Source: Streptomyces sp. NBC_00536
GTDB taxonomy: Bacteria; Actinomycetota; Actinomycetes; Streptomycetales; Streptomycetaceae
Assembly (NCBI RefSeq): GCF_036346295.1
Contig: NZ_CP107819.1
Span: 8,432,001 to 8,496,000, forward strand
DNA length: 64,000 nt
Reading direction: 5' to 3'
Shown: piece by piece, positions 1 to 9,256 of the stretch
How positions within the stretch are numbered: position 1 is the stretch's first letter
Layout: each line of letters opens with the position of its first letter
Notes under the pieces: generated by a model
Told to the model about the DNA's origin: nothing
The model's input: the letters and a program-made list of their open reading frames with translations, nothing else
The model's database searches: none
Position numbers and translations under genes: made by a program

Positions 1-615
1 TTGCAGGGCGAGGGCGGCCAGGCGGGCCGGCCCGCGGTCTTCTGCCGGTTCGCGGGCTGCAACCTGTGGAACGGCCGCGAGTCCGGGCGCGCCCGGGCCG
101 TCTGCACCTTCTGCGACACCGACTTCGTCGGCACCGACGGAACGGGCGGCGGTTCCTTCGCGTACGCGGCCGCCCTCGCCGCGGCCGTGGCCGCCGCCTG
201 GGGCGGTACGGACCATGCGCGCGCGGCCCCTCTGGTGGTCTGCACCGGCGGCGAGCCGCTGCTCCAGCTCGACCAGCCGCTGGTGGACGCCCTGCACGCC
301 GCGGGGTTCGAGGTCGCGGTGGAGACCAACGGGACCCAACCGGCGCCGGACGGCATCGACTGGCTGTGCGTGAGCCCGAAGGCGGGCGCCGAGCTGGTGC
401 TCACCGCCGGTGACGAGCTGAAGCTGGTCTACCCGCAGACCGAGGCCGAGGCCCAGCCGGAGCGGTTCGAGCGGCTGGCCTTCGACCGGCTGCGGCTCCA
501 GCCCATGGACGGCCCCGAGCGCGACGACAACACCCGCCGGGCCGTGGAGTACTGCCTGGCCCACCCGCACTGGCAGCTCAGCCTGCAGAGTCACAAGTAC
601 CTGGGGATCCGATAA
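1..615 (+). CDS. queE: 7-carboxy-7-deazaguanine synthase QueE (5' end outside window)
   Basis: Radical-SAM enzyme that converts 6-carboxy-5,6,7,8-tetrahydropterin to 7-carboxy-7-deazaguanine on the way to preQ0. Visible are the N-terminal GEGGQAGRPAVF stretch, an [4Fe-4S] cysteine motif (Cys20, Cys35, Cys38, spacing CX14CX2C) and CTGGEPLLQ followed by VETNGT, which are SAM-binding elements of the family. The reading frame is open at base 1. The first codon TTG sits where family members read TLQGEGG, so roughly 15 residues are missing upstream and TTG is probably not the start. The stop codon abuts the queD start (TAAATG), indicating translational coupling. Confidence 0.93.
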   Translation: MQGEGGQAGRPAVFCRFAGCNLWNGRESGRARAVCTFCDTDFVGTDGTGGGSFAYAAALAAAVAAAWGGTDHARAAPLVVCTGGEPLLQLDQPLVDALHAAGFEVAVETNGTQPAPDGIDWLCVSPKAGAELVLTAGDELKLVYPQTEAEAQPERFERLAFDRLRLQPMDGPERDDNTRRAVEYCLAHPHWQLSLQSHKYLGIR

Positions 616-969
616 ATGGAAATCTTTCGCGAGTTCACCTTCGAGGCGGCGCACCGGCTGCCGCTGGTACCCGAGGGCCACAAGTGCGCCCGCCTGCACG
701 GGCATTCGTACCGCGTGGACATCACGGTCAGCGGCGAGGTCTCCGGCGACAGCGGCTGGGTGATGGACTTCGGCGAGATCAAGGCGGCCTTCCGCCCGCT
801 GCACGAGGAGCTGGACCACCACTACCTCAACGAGGTGCCCGGCCTGGAGAACCCCACCAGCGAGGTCCTCGCGCGCTGGATCTGGGACCGGCTGAGCGGC
901 ACCCTGCCGCTGTCCTCGGTGACCGTACGCGAGACCGCCACCTCGGGGTGCGTCTACCGCGGGGCCTGA
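616..969 (+). CDS. queD: 6-carboxy-5,6,7,8-tetrahydropterin synthase QueD
   Basis: Converts 7,8-dihydroneopterin triphosphate to the 6-carboxytetrahydropterin substrate of QueE. The 117-residue protein has the normal length for the PTPS/QueD family. Zinc ligands are visible as His13 (EAAHRLP) and His28/His30 (LHGHSY), with the catalytic Cys24 (HKCARLHGH) in the QueD arrangement. ATG follows the queE stop with no gap, so the two are co-translated. QueC and a GTP cyclohydrolase are not in the window and may lie to the left. Confidence 0.95.
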   Translation: MEIFREFTFEAAHRLPLVPEGHKCARLHGHSYRVDITVSGEVSGDSGWVMDFGEIKAAFRPLHEELDHHYLNEVPGLENPTSEVLARWIWDRLSGTLPLSSVTVRETATSGCVYRGA

Positions 970-1052
970 CCCGGCCCCGCCGTGCCCCGTCCTCCCGGGG
1001 CCGGTGGCGCGAGCGCCCCCGGCCCCGTCAGGTGAACCGATCGGAGACCCCC

Positions 1053-1553
1053 GTGCCAGAAATCATCGACAACCTCGGCGACCGCCTGCCCCGGCTGCGC
1101 GCCTGGGCCGAGGCCCAGCCGCTGGCCGACCTCATCGACGTACCGATCGCGGCCGGCCGGCGCGAGTGCTGGTACGGGCTGGGCATCGACACCTCGGGAC
1201 CGGTGCTGATACCCGGCCTGGACGACCCGCTCGTGCAGGAGCTGGGGAAGCGGTACCTCCCCCGCTGGAACTCCGGGCTGCTCCTCGAATACGGCCCCGG
1301 TGTCGGCATCAAGCCGCATGTGGACCCGGCCTGCTTCGACGAGTGGGGCGTCACCGTCAACCTCGGCGAGGCCCACTGGATCGAGGGGCGCGGCGCGGCC
1401 GCCACCTCGACGCCGCTCCGCGACGGGGACGTGGTCCGCTTCCGCACCGCCTCGGCGCACGGCGTGGAGCCGGTGAGCCATCCGCGGTACTCGCTGCTCT
1501 TCCGCACTATCCTGCCGCACTTCGCCAACTCCATCTCGCTGGCGTCGCGTTGA
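1053..1553 (+). CDS. 2OG-Fe(II) oxygenase, AlkB-like fold
   Basis: A 166-residue protein with the double-stranded beta-helix iron signature: His89-x-Asp91 (KPHVDP), distal His136 (SAHGVEP) and a following Arg in PRYSLLF that would hold 2-oxoglutarate. I chose GTG at 1053 because GGAG lies 6-7 bases upstream; an in-frame GTG at 1032 has no ribosome site. It starts 83 bases after queD, and the next gene starts two bases after its stop. The context suggests an oxidation of a 7-deazaguanine-derived compound, but that is inference; a nucleic-acid or protein substrate is equally possible. Confidence 0.8.
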   Translation: MPEIIDNLGDRLPRLRAWAEAQPLADLIDVPIAAGRRECWYGLGIDTSGPVLIPGLDDPLVQELGKRYLPRWNSGLLLEYGPGVGIKPHVDPACFDEWGVTVNLGEAHWIEGRGAAATSTPLRDGDVVRFRTASAHGVEPVSHPRYSLLFRTILPHFANSISLASR

Positions 1554-1555
1554 CC

Positions 1556-4500
1556 ATGGGCCCGGTGACCGGGCGTCACTGGACCCGCCGTCTCGCCGGG
1601 TACACGCGGTACTGCCGCGGGCGGGCGGCGCTCGCGGTGGGCTCGGCCGCCGTGGGACTGAGCGTGGCGGCCCTGGTCCCGGTCCTGGAGCGGGAGTTCA
1701 TGGACCGGGTGGTGGTCGGCGGCGGTCCGGCCGGAGCGCTGACGGCGTACCTGCTCGGCTCGGCCCTGCTGGTCTTCCTCGCCACGCTGCTGCGGCGGCG
1801 CGCGGGCTCCCGGGCGGCCCTGGAGATCCAATTCCGGCTGCGCACCGAGCTGTTCGCCGCGCTGCCCCGGCTGACGGGCCGCTGGGACACCGCGGACGTG
1901 GTCAGCCGGTCCGGTTCCGACCTCGCCGCGGTCCAGCGCCTGCTGCTGCTCGTACCGGTCCTGGTCGGCAACGCGCTCTACCTGCTGATCGCGATCACGT
2001 GCATGGCGCTCATGTCCTGGCAGTTGAGCCTGTTCGTGCTGCTCGTGGTGCCCCTGTGGGCGCTGTTGTCGCGGCGGTGGCGACACCGGCTCGACGAGGC
2101 CAACAGCGGGGTGCAGGACAGCACCGCGGACCTGGTGCGGATCGCCGACCGGGTGATCGAGGACGTCGAGGCGGTCAAGGGGTTCGGGCAGGAGCGGCGC
2201 GAGACCCGTACGTTCGCCGCCGCGGCCCGCCGCACGCTCACCGCCCAGCTGCGCGTGGCCCGGTTGCGGGCGCGCTCGGGGCCCGCGCTGCGCGCGCTGA
2301 CGGCGGCCGCGCAGGTCTGCGCGGTGGGCGCGGGCGGTCTGCTCGCCCTGCGCGGCCAGCTGACCCTCGGCACCTACCTGGCCTTCTGCACCTATCTCGA
2401 ACAGACCTCCGCGCCGATCCGGGTGTTCACCACGCTGCTCGCCACCGGCCGGCAGTCCCGGACCAGCGCGCTGCGCGTCTTCGAGCTGCTCGACGCCCCG
2501 GCGCCGGTGACCGAACCCACGCACCCCACCGCGCCCCCGGCCGGGGCGCCCGAGGTCGCGTTCCGCGAGGTGGACCGCGCCGCCCCGGGCGAGCCCGCCC
2601 TGCGCGACTTCACCCTCACCGTCCGCCCGGGCGAGGTCCTGGCCGTGGTCGGCGCGGCCACCGGCACCGCCGGGGCCCTGCACCGGCTGCTCGCTCGCTA
2701 CCGCGACCCGGCCGGCGGGGAGGTGCGGGTCGGCGGTCACGACGTACGCGCCTACGCCCTCGCGCCGCTCCGGGCGTCGGCCGGGCTGGTCGCGGCCGAC
2801 CCGGTCCTGTTCCGGGGCAGCGTACGGGACAACCTGACCCTGGGTCGGCCCGGCGCCACCGGCGCCGAGCTGGACGCGGCGATGCGCGCGGCCGGGCTGG
2901 CGGAGCTGGTCCGCGACCTCCCGCGGGGCCTGGACACCGAGGTCGGCGAGCGCGGCCGCCTGCTGTCCGGGGGCCAGCGTCAACGCATAGCGCTGGCCCG
3001 GGCATTGGTGACTCCGGCAGCCGTGCTGGTCCTCGACGATCCGACCTCGGCGGTCGATCCCGTCCAGGAGACGCGGATCCTGGACGGGCTGCGCGCGGCG
3101 CTGCTCGGCCGGACCGTACTGCTCGTCTCCCGGCGGCGTCCCGCCGTACTGATCGCCGACCGCGTCGCGGTGGTGGACGGCGGGCGGGTCGTCGCCGTGG
3201 GAACGCACGCGGAGCTGACCGCCCGCTGCGCCCGCTACCGCGAACTGCTCCGGGAGGAGCCGGGGCCGGAGCAGGTACCCGACAGTGCCCCGCGGCCGAA
3301 GGATGCCCGGGACACCGAGGATGACACGCCGGACGTTCTCAACTCAGCCGGTGACGGCGGCAGACCGGGTGACCTCATCCGGCGGCTGCGCGGCCCCCTG
3401 CTCCTCGGGCTGCTCCTCGTCGCGCTCTGCACCGGGGCGGACCTGCTGCTCCCCCTGGTGGTGCACAAGAGCGTCGACGGGGGCATCGACGCGGGGTCCT
3501 CCTCGGTGGTGCTGGTCGCCGCGGCGGCCGGGCTCGGGGTCGTGGGAGCGCAGTGGCTGGCCGCGTTCTGGCGCATCCGCAGCACCGAACGCACCGGCGC
3601 CCGGCTGCTCCAGGGCCTGCGCCTCCAGGCGTTCACCCGGCTCCAGCGCCTCGGTCTCGACTACTACGACCGTGAGCCGAGCGGCCGGATCCTCACCCTG
3701 CTCACCTCCGACGCCGAGGCGGTGGCGGGCCTCCTGCAGAACGGGGCGGCCGTCGCGGTGGTTCAGGTGGTCTCGTTCCTGGGCGTGGCCGTCGCCCTCC
3801 TCGCGCTCGACCTGCGGACCGCGGGCGTGGTCCTCGCCTTCTTGCCGGTACTGGCCGTCGCGACGCTGCTGTTCCGGCGCGCCTCCGCCGCCGCCTACGG
3901 CGCGGCGCGCACCCGGCTCGGGGCCGTGAACTCCGAACTCCGGGAGTCGGCCGCCGGGTTGACCGCCCTCCAGTCCTGCGGCGCGTGGGAGCGGGCACGC
4001 GAGCGCCATCGCACGCGCTGCGCCGAGCAGCGCCGGGCGCAGCAACGGTCCCAGGACTGCGGCGCCTTGTTCTTCCCGCTGACGGAACTGTGCTCCACCG
4101 GCGCGGCGGCGGTGGTGCTGATCGTGGGTGCGGGCGCCGTGCACGCGGGCGCGCTGTCCGTGGGCGCGCTGGTGGCCTGCCTGCTGTACGTGTACCTGTT
4201 TTTCGCCCCCTTGCAGCAGCTGTCCCAGGTGTTCGACAGCTACCAGCAGGCGTCCGTTGGCCTGCGGCACCTGCGGGAGCTGCGTGACGTGCCGGTCCTG
4301 CCCGACACCTCCCCGGACGCCGTGCCCGCCCCGCCGCTGCGCGGGGAGGTCGTCCTCGACGGGGTGGGGTTCCGCTATCCGGGCAGCGACCGGGACGCGC
4401 TGACGGACGTCACCCTGCGCATACCCGCCGGTCAGACCCTCGCCCTGGTCGGACCGAGCGGCGCGGGCAAGTCCACGCTGGCCAAGCTGATCGCCCGGTT

Positions 4501-5143
4501 CCACGACCCGGCCACCGGCGCCGTCCGCGTGGACGGGCACGACATCCGGACCTTCGAGCCGGCCTCGTACCGGCGCAGGCTCGGGATCGTTCCGCAGGAG
4601 TCGCGGCTCGTCGCCGACACCGTCCGGGACGCCATCCGGTACGGGCGGCCGGGGGCCGGTGACGCCGAGGTGGAGCGGGCGGCCCGGGCGGTAGGCGCCC
4701 ACGCGGCGATCGAGCGGCTGGCCGACGGGTACGAGCATCCCGCGAGCGGGCGCGGTGGCACGCTGTCGGTGACCGAGCGCAGGCTCATCGCCCGGGCCCG
4801 CGCGGAGCTGGCGGACCCGGACATCCTCCTCCTCGACGAGCCGACCACCCGGGGAGCCGGTCCGCGGAGCGCCGCCCGGCCGCGCACGACCGTTCTGATC
4901 GTGCACGAGCTGGGCACCGCGGCGCGCGCCGACCGCATCGCCGTCCTGGACCGGGGCCGTCTCGCCGAGACGGGCAGCCACGACGAACTGCTCGCCCGCG
5001 GTGGCCGGTACGCCGAGCTGTGGGCGGCGTACACGGGTACGGGCACGGGCATGGACACGGGCATGGAGACGGGCACCACGGAACCGGTGCCACCGGGGCG
5101 GGATCAGAGCCAAGCACTCGCCCATGACACAGTGGGCGGATGA
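1556..5143 (+). CDS. Fused ABC exporter (TMD-NBD-TMD-NBD), asymmetric ATP sites
   Basis: A single 1,195-residue chain containing two complete ABC-exporter halves: membrane domain about 20-310, NBD1 about 330-570, membrane domain about 600-900, NBD2 about 920-1165. NBD1 has a ruined Walker A (GAATGTAG near residue 366, no Lys), Asp in place of the catalytic Glu (LDDPT), Arg where the H-loop His belongs, but an intact LSGGQ (470-474). NBD2 is the mirror: intact Walker A (GPSGAGKST near 966), LLLDEPT and switch His, but a degenerate signature (LSVTERR). This gives one consensus and one degenerate ATP site, as in heterodimeric exporters. The stretch after NBD2's DEPT is short and lacks a normal D-loop. 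The C-terminus is a Thr-Gly repeat. ATG lies two bases after the oxygenase stop. Confidence 0.9.
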   Translation: MGPVTGRHWTRRLAGYTRYCRGRAALAVGSAAVGLSVAALVPVLEREFMDRVVVGGGPAGALTAYLLGSALLVFLATLLRRRAGSRAALEIQFRLRTELFAALPRLTGRWDTADVVSRSGSDLAAVQRLLLLVPVLVGNALYLLIAITCMALMSWQLSLFVLLVVPLWALLSRRWRHRLDEANSGVQDSTADLVRIADRVIEDVEAVKGFGQERRETRTFAAAARRTLTAQLRVARLRARSGPALRALTAAAQVCAVGAGGLLALRGQLTLGTYLAFCTYLEQTSAPIRVFTTLLATGRQSRTSALRVFELLDAPAPVTEPTHPTAPPAGAPEVAFREVDRAAPGEPALRDFTLTVRPGEVLAVVGAATGTAGALHRLLARYRDPAGGEVRVGGHDVRAYALAPLRASAGLVAADPVLFRGSVRDNLTLGRPGATGAELDAAMRAAGLAELVRDLPRGLDTEVGERGRLLSGGQRQRIALARALVTPAAVLVLDDPTSAVDPVQETRILDGLRAALLGRTVLLVSRRRPAVLIADRVAVVDGGRVVAVGTHAELTARCARYRELLREEPGPEQVPDSAPRPKDARDTEDDTPDVLNSAGDGGRPGDLIRRLRGPLLLGLLLVALCTGADLLLPLVVHKSVDGGIDAGSSSVVLVAAAAGLGVVGAQWLAAFWRIRSTERTGARLLQGLRLQAFTRLQRLGLDYYDREPSGRILTLLTSDAEAVAGLLQNGAAVAVVQVVSFLGVAVALLALDLRTAGVVLAFLPVLAVATLLFRRASAAAYGAARTRLGAVNSELRESAAGLTALQSCGAWERARERHRTRCAEQRRAQQRSQDCGALFFPLTELCSTGAAAVVLIVGAGAVHAGALSVGALVACLLYVYLFFAPLQQLSQVFDSYQQASVGLRHLRELRDVPVLPDTSPDAVPAPPLRGEVVLDGVGFRYPGSDRDALTDVTLRIPAGQTLALVGPSGAGKSTLAKLIARFHDPATGAVRVDGHDIRTFEPASYRRRLGIVPQESRLVADTVRDAIRYGRPGAGDAEVERAARAVGAHAAIERLADGYEHPASGRGGTLSVTERRLIARARAELADPDILLLDEPTTRGAGPRSAARPRTTVLIVHELGTAARADRIAVLDRGRLAETGSHDELLARGGRYAELWAAYTGTGTGMDTGMETGTTEPVPPGRDQSQALAHDTVGG

Positions 5144-5676
5144 CGACGCGCCGCGCGGACACCGTCCACCCCGACCTGCTCGCGGCGAAGGCGCTCGTCT
5201 TCGATCCCTGCGGGTTCACCTGCTCGCGGCCGGTGCCCGAGGCCGAGAGCGCCGCGTACGCCGCCCACGCGTTCGGCGTCGACGGGCTGGCCGTCCGGTT
5301 CCGGGTGGCCAAGGTGACGCCCACCAAGGTCGGGCAGTTCGTCACCGTGTGGAAGCGGGCGGCCCCGGGTGGGCCCATCCAGCCGTTCGACGTCGCGGAC
5401 GGCATCGATCTCTTCGTGATCAGCACGCGCGATCGCCACCACTTCGGGCAGTTCGTCTTCCCCGTGGACGCGCTCCGTCGGCACGGTGTCGTGGCGGTCG
5501 ACGGGCACGGCGGGAAGCGGGCCTTCCGCGTGTACCCGCCCTGGGTGACCGACCTCAACCGGCAGGCCGGAACGGCGCAGGAGTGGCAGCTGGACCACTT
5601 CCTGCGCCTGGATGAGGGCTGGCCCGTAGACCTGGGCCGCGCCCGCACGCTGTACCGGGGCGGCCAGGCCGCTTGA
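5140..5676 (+). CDS. MepB-family protein
   Basis: A 178-residue soluble protein recognised from the family core (VAKVTPTKVGQFVTVWKR, FDVADGIDLFVI, GKRAFRVYPPW). MepB is the uncharacterised third member of the mepRAB locus in staphylococci; its biochemical role is unknown. The start ATG overlaps the stop of the ABC exporter (ATGA), so the gene is translated with it, repeating the efflux-pump neighbourhood seen for MepB elsewhere. It is the last gene of the + block that begins with queE. Confidence 0.85.
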   Translation: MTTRRADTVHPDLLAAKALVFDPCGFTCSRPVPEAESAAYAAHAFGVDGLAVRFRVAKVTPTKVGQFVTVWKRAAPGGPIQPFDVADGIDLFVISTRDRHHFGQFVFPVDALRRHGVVAVDGHGGKRAFRVYPPWVTDLNRQAGTAQEWQLDHFLRLDEGWPVDLGRARTLYRGGQAA

Positions 5677-5796
5677 AGGTCGGCTAGGTGGCCGTGCCGG
5701 CTCGTCGTGGAGATCTGCCCGCGGTGCCGGCCAGGTACGTATCGCTCGGTCCGGACCGGCCGCCGCGCGATTTTCGGACACACGTACGATGCGCCG

Positions 5797-6584
5797 GTGA
5801 TGATCTATCTGTCCATCGACGCCACCTCCGAGGCGTACGAGAGCGGGAGGGCCCTGGGCTTCCTCCTCGGCGCCGCCGTGCTGATGCTCGTGCTCTGGTT
5901 CGCCACCGCGTCCTGGCGGCGGGTCAGTGCCCTGCCTCCCGGCGCGGCAGCCGATGGGCACACCGCGGCGCTGCGAGTGCGCCGACGTCGTACGGTTCTG
6001 ATCATCCTGGGCCTGCTCGGGGCGGGTGCGGTGGTGAATGTCGTATTCCAGTACGGGCCGGAGCCGCGCGCGGCGGAGACCGCCGCGGCCGCAGGCGACC
6101 TGGTGGAGGCCGACGGGGCTCCGACCGGTCCGCGTACGATCACGCCGCCTGCGGCCCTGGACGGCTACCGGTTGATGACGGAGGAGGAGACGGCTTCCTA
6201 CCGCGAGGCGGGGGCGCGCGCCTTCCCAGTGGCCGTACCTGGTACTACGACCGGGACGATGACGGCCGTGCCGATGGCATCCTCCACATCGACACCACCC
6301 AGTGGTCGCAGAAGCTGACCGCGGAAAAGCGCAGGGACTCGATCACGCAGGAGTTCCGGAACTTCTTCGCAGGAGCCAGGAGCAGCGACTCCGCGGATTA
6401 CCCTGCTGGCCCGCTTGGCGGCCGTCTGGCCTGCGGGCACCACGAGAACAACCCCGCCATGTCCATCTGCGCCTGGAGCGACGCGAGCACCCTCGGCACG
6501 TTCGCGCAGAATGGAGTCGGAGAGCTGTCCGAGGCAGCCAGGACCACGCTCGATTTCAGGAACGCGTCCGACCGGCGCACCTGA
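5797..6584 (+). pseudogene. Frameshifted bitopic membrane protein with EF-hand-like loop
   Basis: The first part (from GTG 5797 or ATG 5800) encodes two hydrophobic helices (LGFLLGAAVLMLVLWF and TVLIILGLLGAGAVV) and then an extracellular region. Coding sense jumps frame at 6224-6228, where one base is missing from a C run. The continuation (SGRTWYYDRDDDGRADG to LDFRNASDRRT) is in the -1 frame and ends at 6584. The joined product would be about 262 residues and looks like Streptomyces secreted or membrane proteins ending in a CAWSDASTLG-type motif. DRDDDGRADG resembles a calcium-binding loop. A sequencing error cannot be excluded. Function unknown. Confidence 0.72.
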
Positions 6585-7238
6585 AACCGCTAGGCATCCA
6601 CTCCGTCGAACCACCCTACAGACGCTGAGCAAGGCGGCCGCCCCGCGAGGGCACGGTGCCGCCAATTGTGGGGTTCTGACCGCTCTTCCGTGATGGCTGC
6701 GCCAGAAGGGCGAGCGTTGTCCAGGCTCGGCAGCCGCCGGGCTACCGCCTGAGCGGTCGGGCTCTGTCGCGGGAAGGGACCCGGAGCCGGCGGATGGCGG
6801 AACCTTCACGGAAGCGCGGCCAGAACCTCCGGCTTGGCTCGTGCGGCCAACTCGGATGCTCAGCTCGTGAGATACCGACCAGGCCGGGACGCGCCCACGT
6901 GATGCCGCTACTTCTATTCGGTGGGCAGCACCAGCTGCCTCGTACGGGTCGGACCGTCAGGCCTCGGTGAGAGAGAGGGGCAGCCCGATGATCCGATTGG
7001 CGAGCGACCCTAGCTGGTCACGGCTGACCGCACCGCCGGAGGGATAGAAGAGACTGGCACCAACGAGGACGAGCACGATTGAGCTCGGGGCGTTCAGCTG
7101 GCGGTCGGTCGCGGGGTGCTGGAGGTCTTGGACTGTGAGAGCTCTGGCAGGTATGCCACCAGCCGCCGATTGGCCCGTGACCCGGGCTTGGCGCATTCGA
7201 GAGGCTTGATGCCCGGACGTCATACTCAGGGAGTTGCG
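6585..7238. other. Intergenic region, no convincing gene
   Basis: About 650 bases without a supported gene. A minus-strand frame (6957-7223) has a plausible-looking tail (VGASLFYPSGGAVSRDQLGS) but no good start, and it overlaps the promoter side of the next gene. It could be the 3' remnant of a lost gene. Confidence 0.4.
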
Positions 7239-7847
7239 ATGCAGGTAGCCGTGGTCACCTTCGACGGGTTCAACGAGCTTGACAGTTTCATCGCCTCAGC
7301 GTTGATCAACCGGTGTCGCAAAGACGGCCTGGAGGCCTTCATCACCACACCCGTGCCCGTGATCACGTCGATGAACGGAGTCGAGGTGACCGGGCAGCGT
7401 CCGATGGAGTTCGTCACCGAGGCTGACGTTGTGCTGATCGGCAGCGGGGTGAAGACGCGCGACGTGGTCGCCGATGACCGTATGCTCGCCATGCTGCGGC
7501 TCGAGCCGTCGCGGCAGCTGATCGGTTCTCAGTGCTCCGGCGCGCTGGTACTTGCGCGACTCGGGTTGCTGGCTGGGATGCCGGCCAGTACGGATATGAC
7601 GAGCCGGCCCTATGTCGAGGCCTGCGATGTCACTGTGCTGGACGCACCGTTCCATGCGGAGGGGAACATCGCTACGGCGGGCGGCTGCCTGGCATCGCAG
7701 TATCTTGCCGCGTGGGTGATCACCCGGACGCTCGGGGAGGATGCCGCGCGCGGCGCTATCGGCTACGCGGCTCCGGTCGGCGAAGTCCATGAGACTGTCG
7801 GGCGCGTGATGGGTGCCCTCCACGCAGGCGAGGTCGCACTGAGCTGA
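7239..7847 (+). CDS. DJ-1/PfpI family protein
   Basis: A 202-residue protein of the class I glutamine-amidotransferase-like superfamily. It has the opening VAVVTFDGFNELD and the nucleophile elbow with Cys99 (IGSQCSGAL), followed by TAGGCLASQYLA. Members include isonitrile hydratases, glyoxalase-III-like and transcription-associated proteins; the exact reaction cannot be read from sequence. I chose ATG 7239 because AGGGAG lies five bases upstream; the open frame itself extends to 7116 without a ribosome site. It appears monocistronic. Confidence 0.85.
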   Translation: MQVAVVTFDGFNELDSFIASALINRCRKDGLEAFITTPVPVITSMNGVEVTGQRPMEFVTEADVVLIGSGVKTRDVVADDRMLAMLRLEPSRQLIGSQCSGALVLARLGLLAGMPASTDMTSRPYVEACDVTVLDAPFHAEGNIATAGGCLASQYLAAWVITRTLGEDAARGAIGYAAPVGEVHETVGRVMGALHAGEVALS

Positions 7848-7934
7848 CACCCGTGGCCAGCCCTCTGGCTCACTGGCAGCTACAGCGACGAGAGCGAAGG
7901 CGCGTTGAGGTTGTGGGCGGGCGCTCGGCGGCGG

Positions 7935-8997
7935 GAACTGGCGTCAAGGCCGAACTCGTGGATTTCCCCACGGGGGAGAAGGACTTCTACCCCGTGCAGC
8001 CGAAGCTGCGGATCACCAACAACTCCGGCGTCACGCTTGCCCAGGGCGCCGAAATCTCCCTCGATCTGCCCACCTCGATGCCGCCGGTTGTCAAGGACAA
8101 CGACTACAAGGAGATGAAGGGGCTCGTCCCCGGCCATACGGGCCCCAACACGGGTGGGCTGAAGGGGGACTTCCGCCGGCTGACCCTCACCCTCGGCTAC
8201 TGCGAGGACCTGGCCCCGGGCAAGTCCCGGGACATCGACCTGAAGTACTACCTGCCGATCACCGGGCCGTCCAACGTGACGTTCAGGATCGGCGGCCGGG
8301 AGTACGGCTCGACCGGCGACCAGCGCCGCGACGTCCGGACCGTGACACCGCCCGCCCCCACCGCGGGCAGCTCCTGCCAGGCGCCGGACTGGAAGCAAGG
8401 CCAGGTCTACCGGCCCGACGGCGGACGGCTGTGGCGGATGTACGACAAGGGGGACAAGGGCTGGATGTTCGAGTACGGCGACAGCCCCGCCGGAAAGCCC
8501 ATGATGATCGACAACAACCCCGACCAGTCCCGCGCCCACCTCGTGGAACTGACGGAACAGAACCCCAACCAGTACTGGCAGATCCAGTCGGCCGGAGGCG
8601 GCCTCTACACCATCGCCGGCGGTGGCAGGTGCCTGACCGCCACCGCCTCCCGCCAGGACATCGCCTCCCTCGGCTGCGACGGACGGAACGAGCAGAAGTG
8701 GCAGCTCGTCCCGATCGCCGACAACGGCAGCGAGGGAACACCCGGCGGGCCGAAGCACAACGGCCTGTTCAAGCTCCGCTCCACCGCGGGCAACGACATC
8801 GAGGTCGGCGGCGGCGCCACCGCCCGGGAAACCCACCTCCTCACCGGCGACCCGGCCGCCTCGACGGCCGCGTTCGTGAAGTACCAGGGCTCCTACTGGT
8901 ACGCCCAGTGGTACACCGCCGCCGCCCCCGGCACGGCGGAGGCCAACGGCGGCCGGCCCTGGAAGAAGGCTGAGCCCGACGCCGTAACAGTGAAGAT
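7935..8997 (+). pseudogene. C-terminal remnant of a secreted carbohydrate-binding protein (chitinase/lectin type)
   Basis: The coding sense starts abruptly without a signal peptide or start codon (VKAELVDFPTGEKDFYP). It runs through a beta-sandwich accessory domain (ITNNSGVTLAQGAEISLDLP) and a ricin-B-like lectin segment with a QxW-type motif (NQYWQIQSAGG, CLTATASRQD, NEQKWQLVP). This resembles the C-terminal half of Streptomyces extracellular chitinases and lectins; the catalytic N-terminus is gone. The frame also fails to stop: it runs through the hairpin at 8998-9040 and on to 9457 under the convergent merR gene, so the 3' end has decayed too. Confidence 0.62.
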
Positions 8998-9040
8998 CAG
9001 TTGGCCGGACACCGCGCGTGCAGCGATGTCCGGCCAACTG
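8998..9040 (+). terminator. 14-bp inverted repeat, likely terminator
   Basis: Perfect 14-base arms (CAGTTGGCCGGACA at 8998-9011 and its complement at 9027-9040) with a 15-base loop, just after the lectin homology ends and before the convergent merR gene. There is no T tract, as is common for Streptomyces terminators. Confidence 0.5.
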
Positions 9041-9256
9041 GTTCTGCTCATCGGTTGGCCCAGGGAGGGGGGAGTTGCTGGCTCCGCTCCGCCGCTATGC
9101 CATCGCCGGCGTGTTCGCCCGGGCCTGCAACAGACCAGCACGCACCGCCACCGGCCGAAATGGGGGAGCATCGCTCGGACGAACCGGACGATCACGCCCT
9201 CGGCGGGTTCCGATGCGCCGGCGAGCGTGGCGGCGTCCGCACGGTTCAGCGAGCCA

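Noticed and set aside
1028..3208. 726-residue open frame on minus opposite the oxygenase and ABC exporter
   Set aside because: GC3-driven shadow frame: composition is Arg/Gly/Pro-rich, no ribosome site, and the + frame carries clear catalytic motifs.
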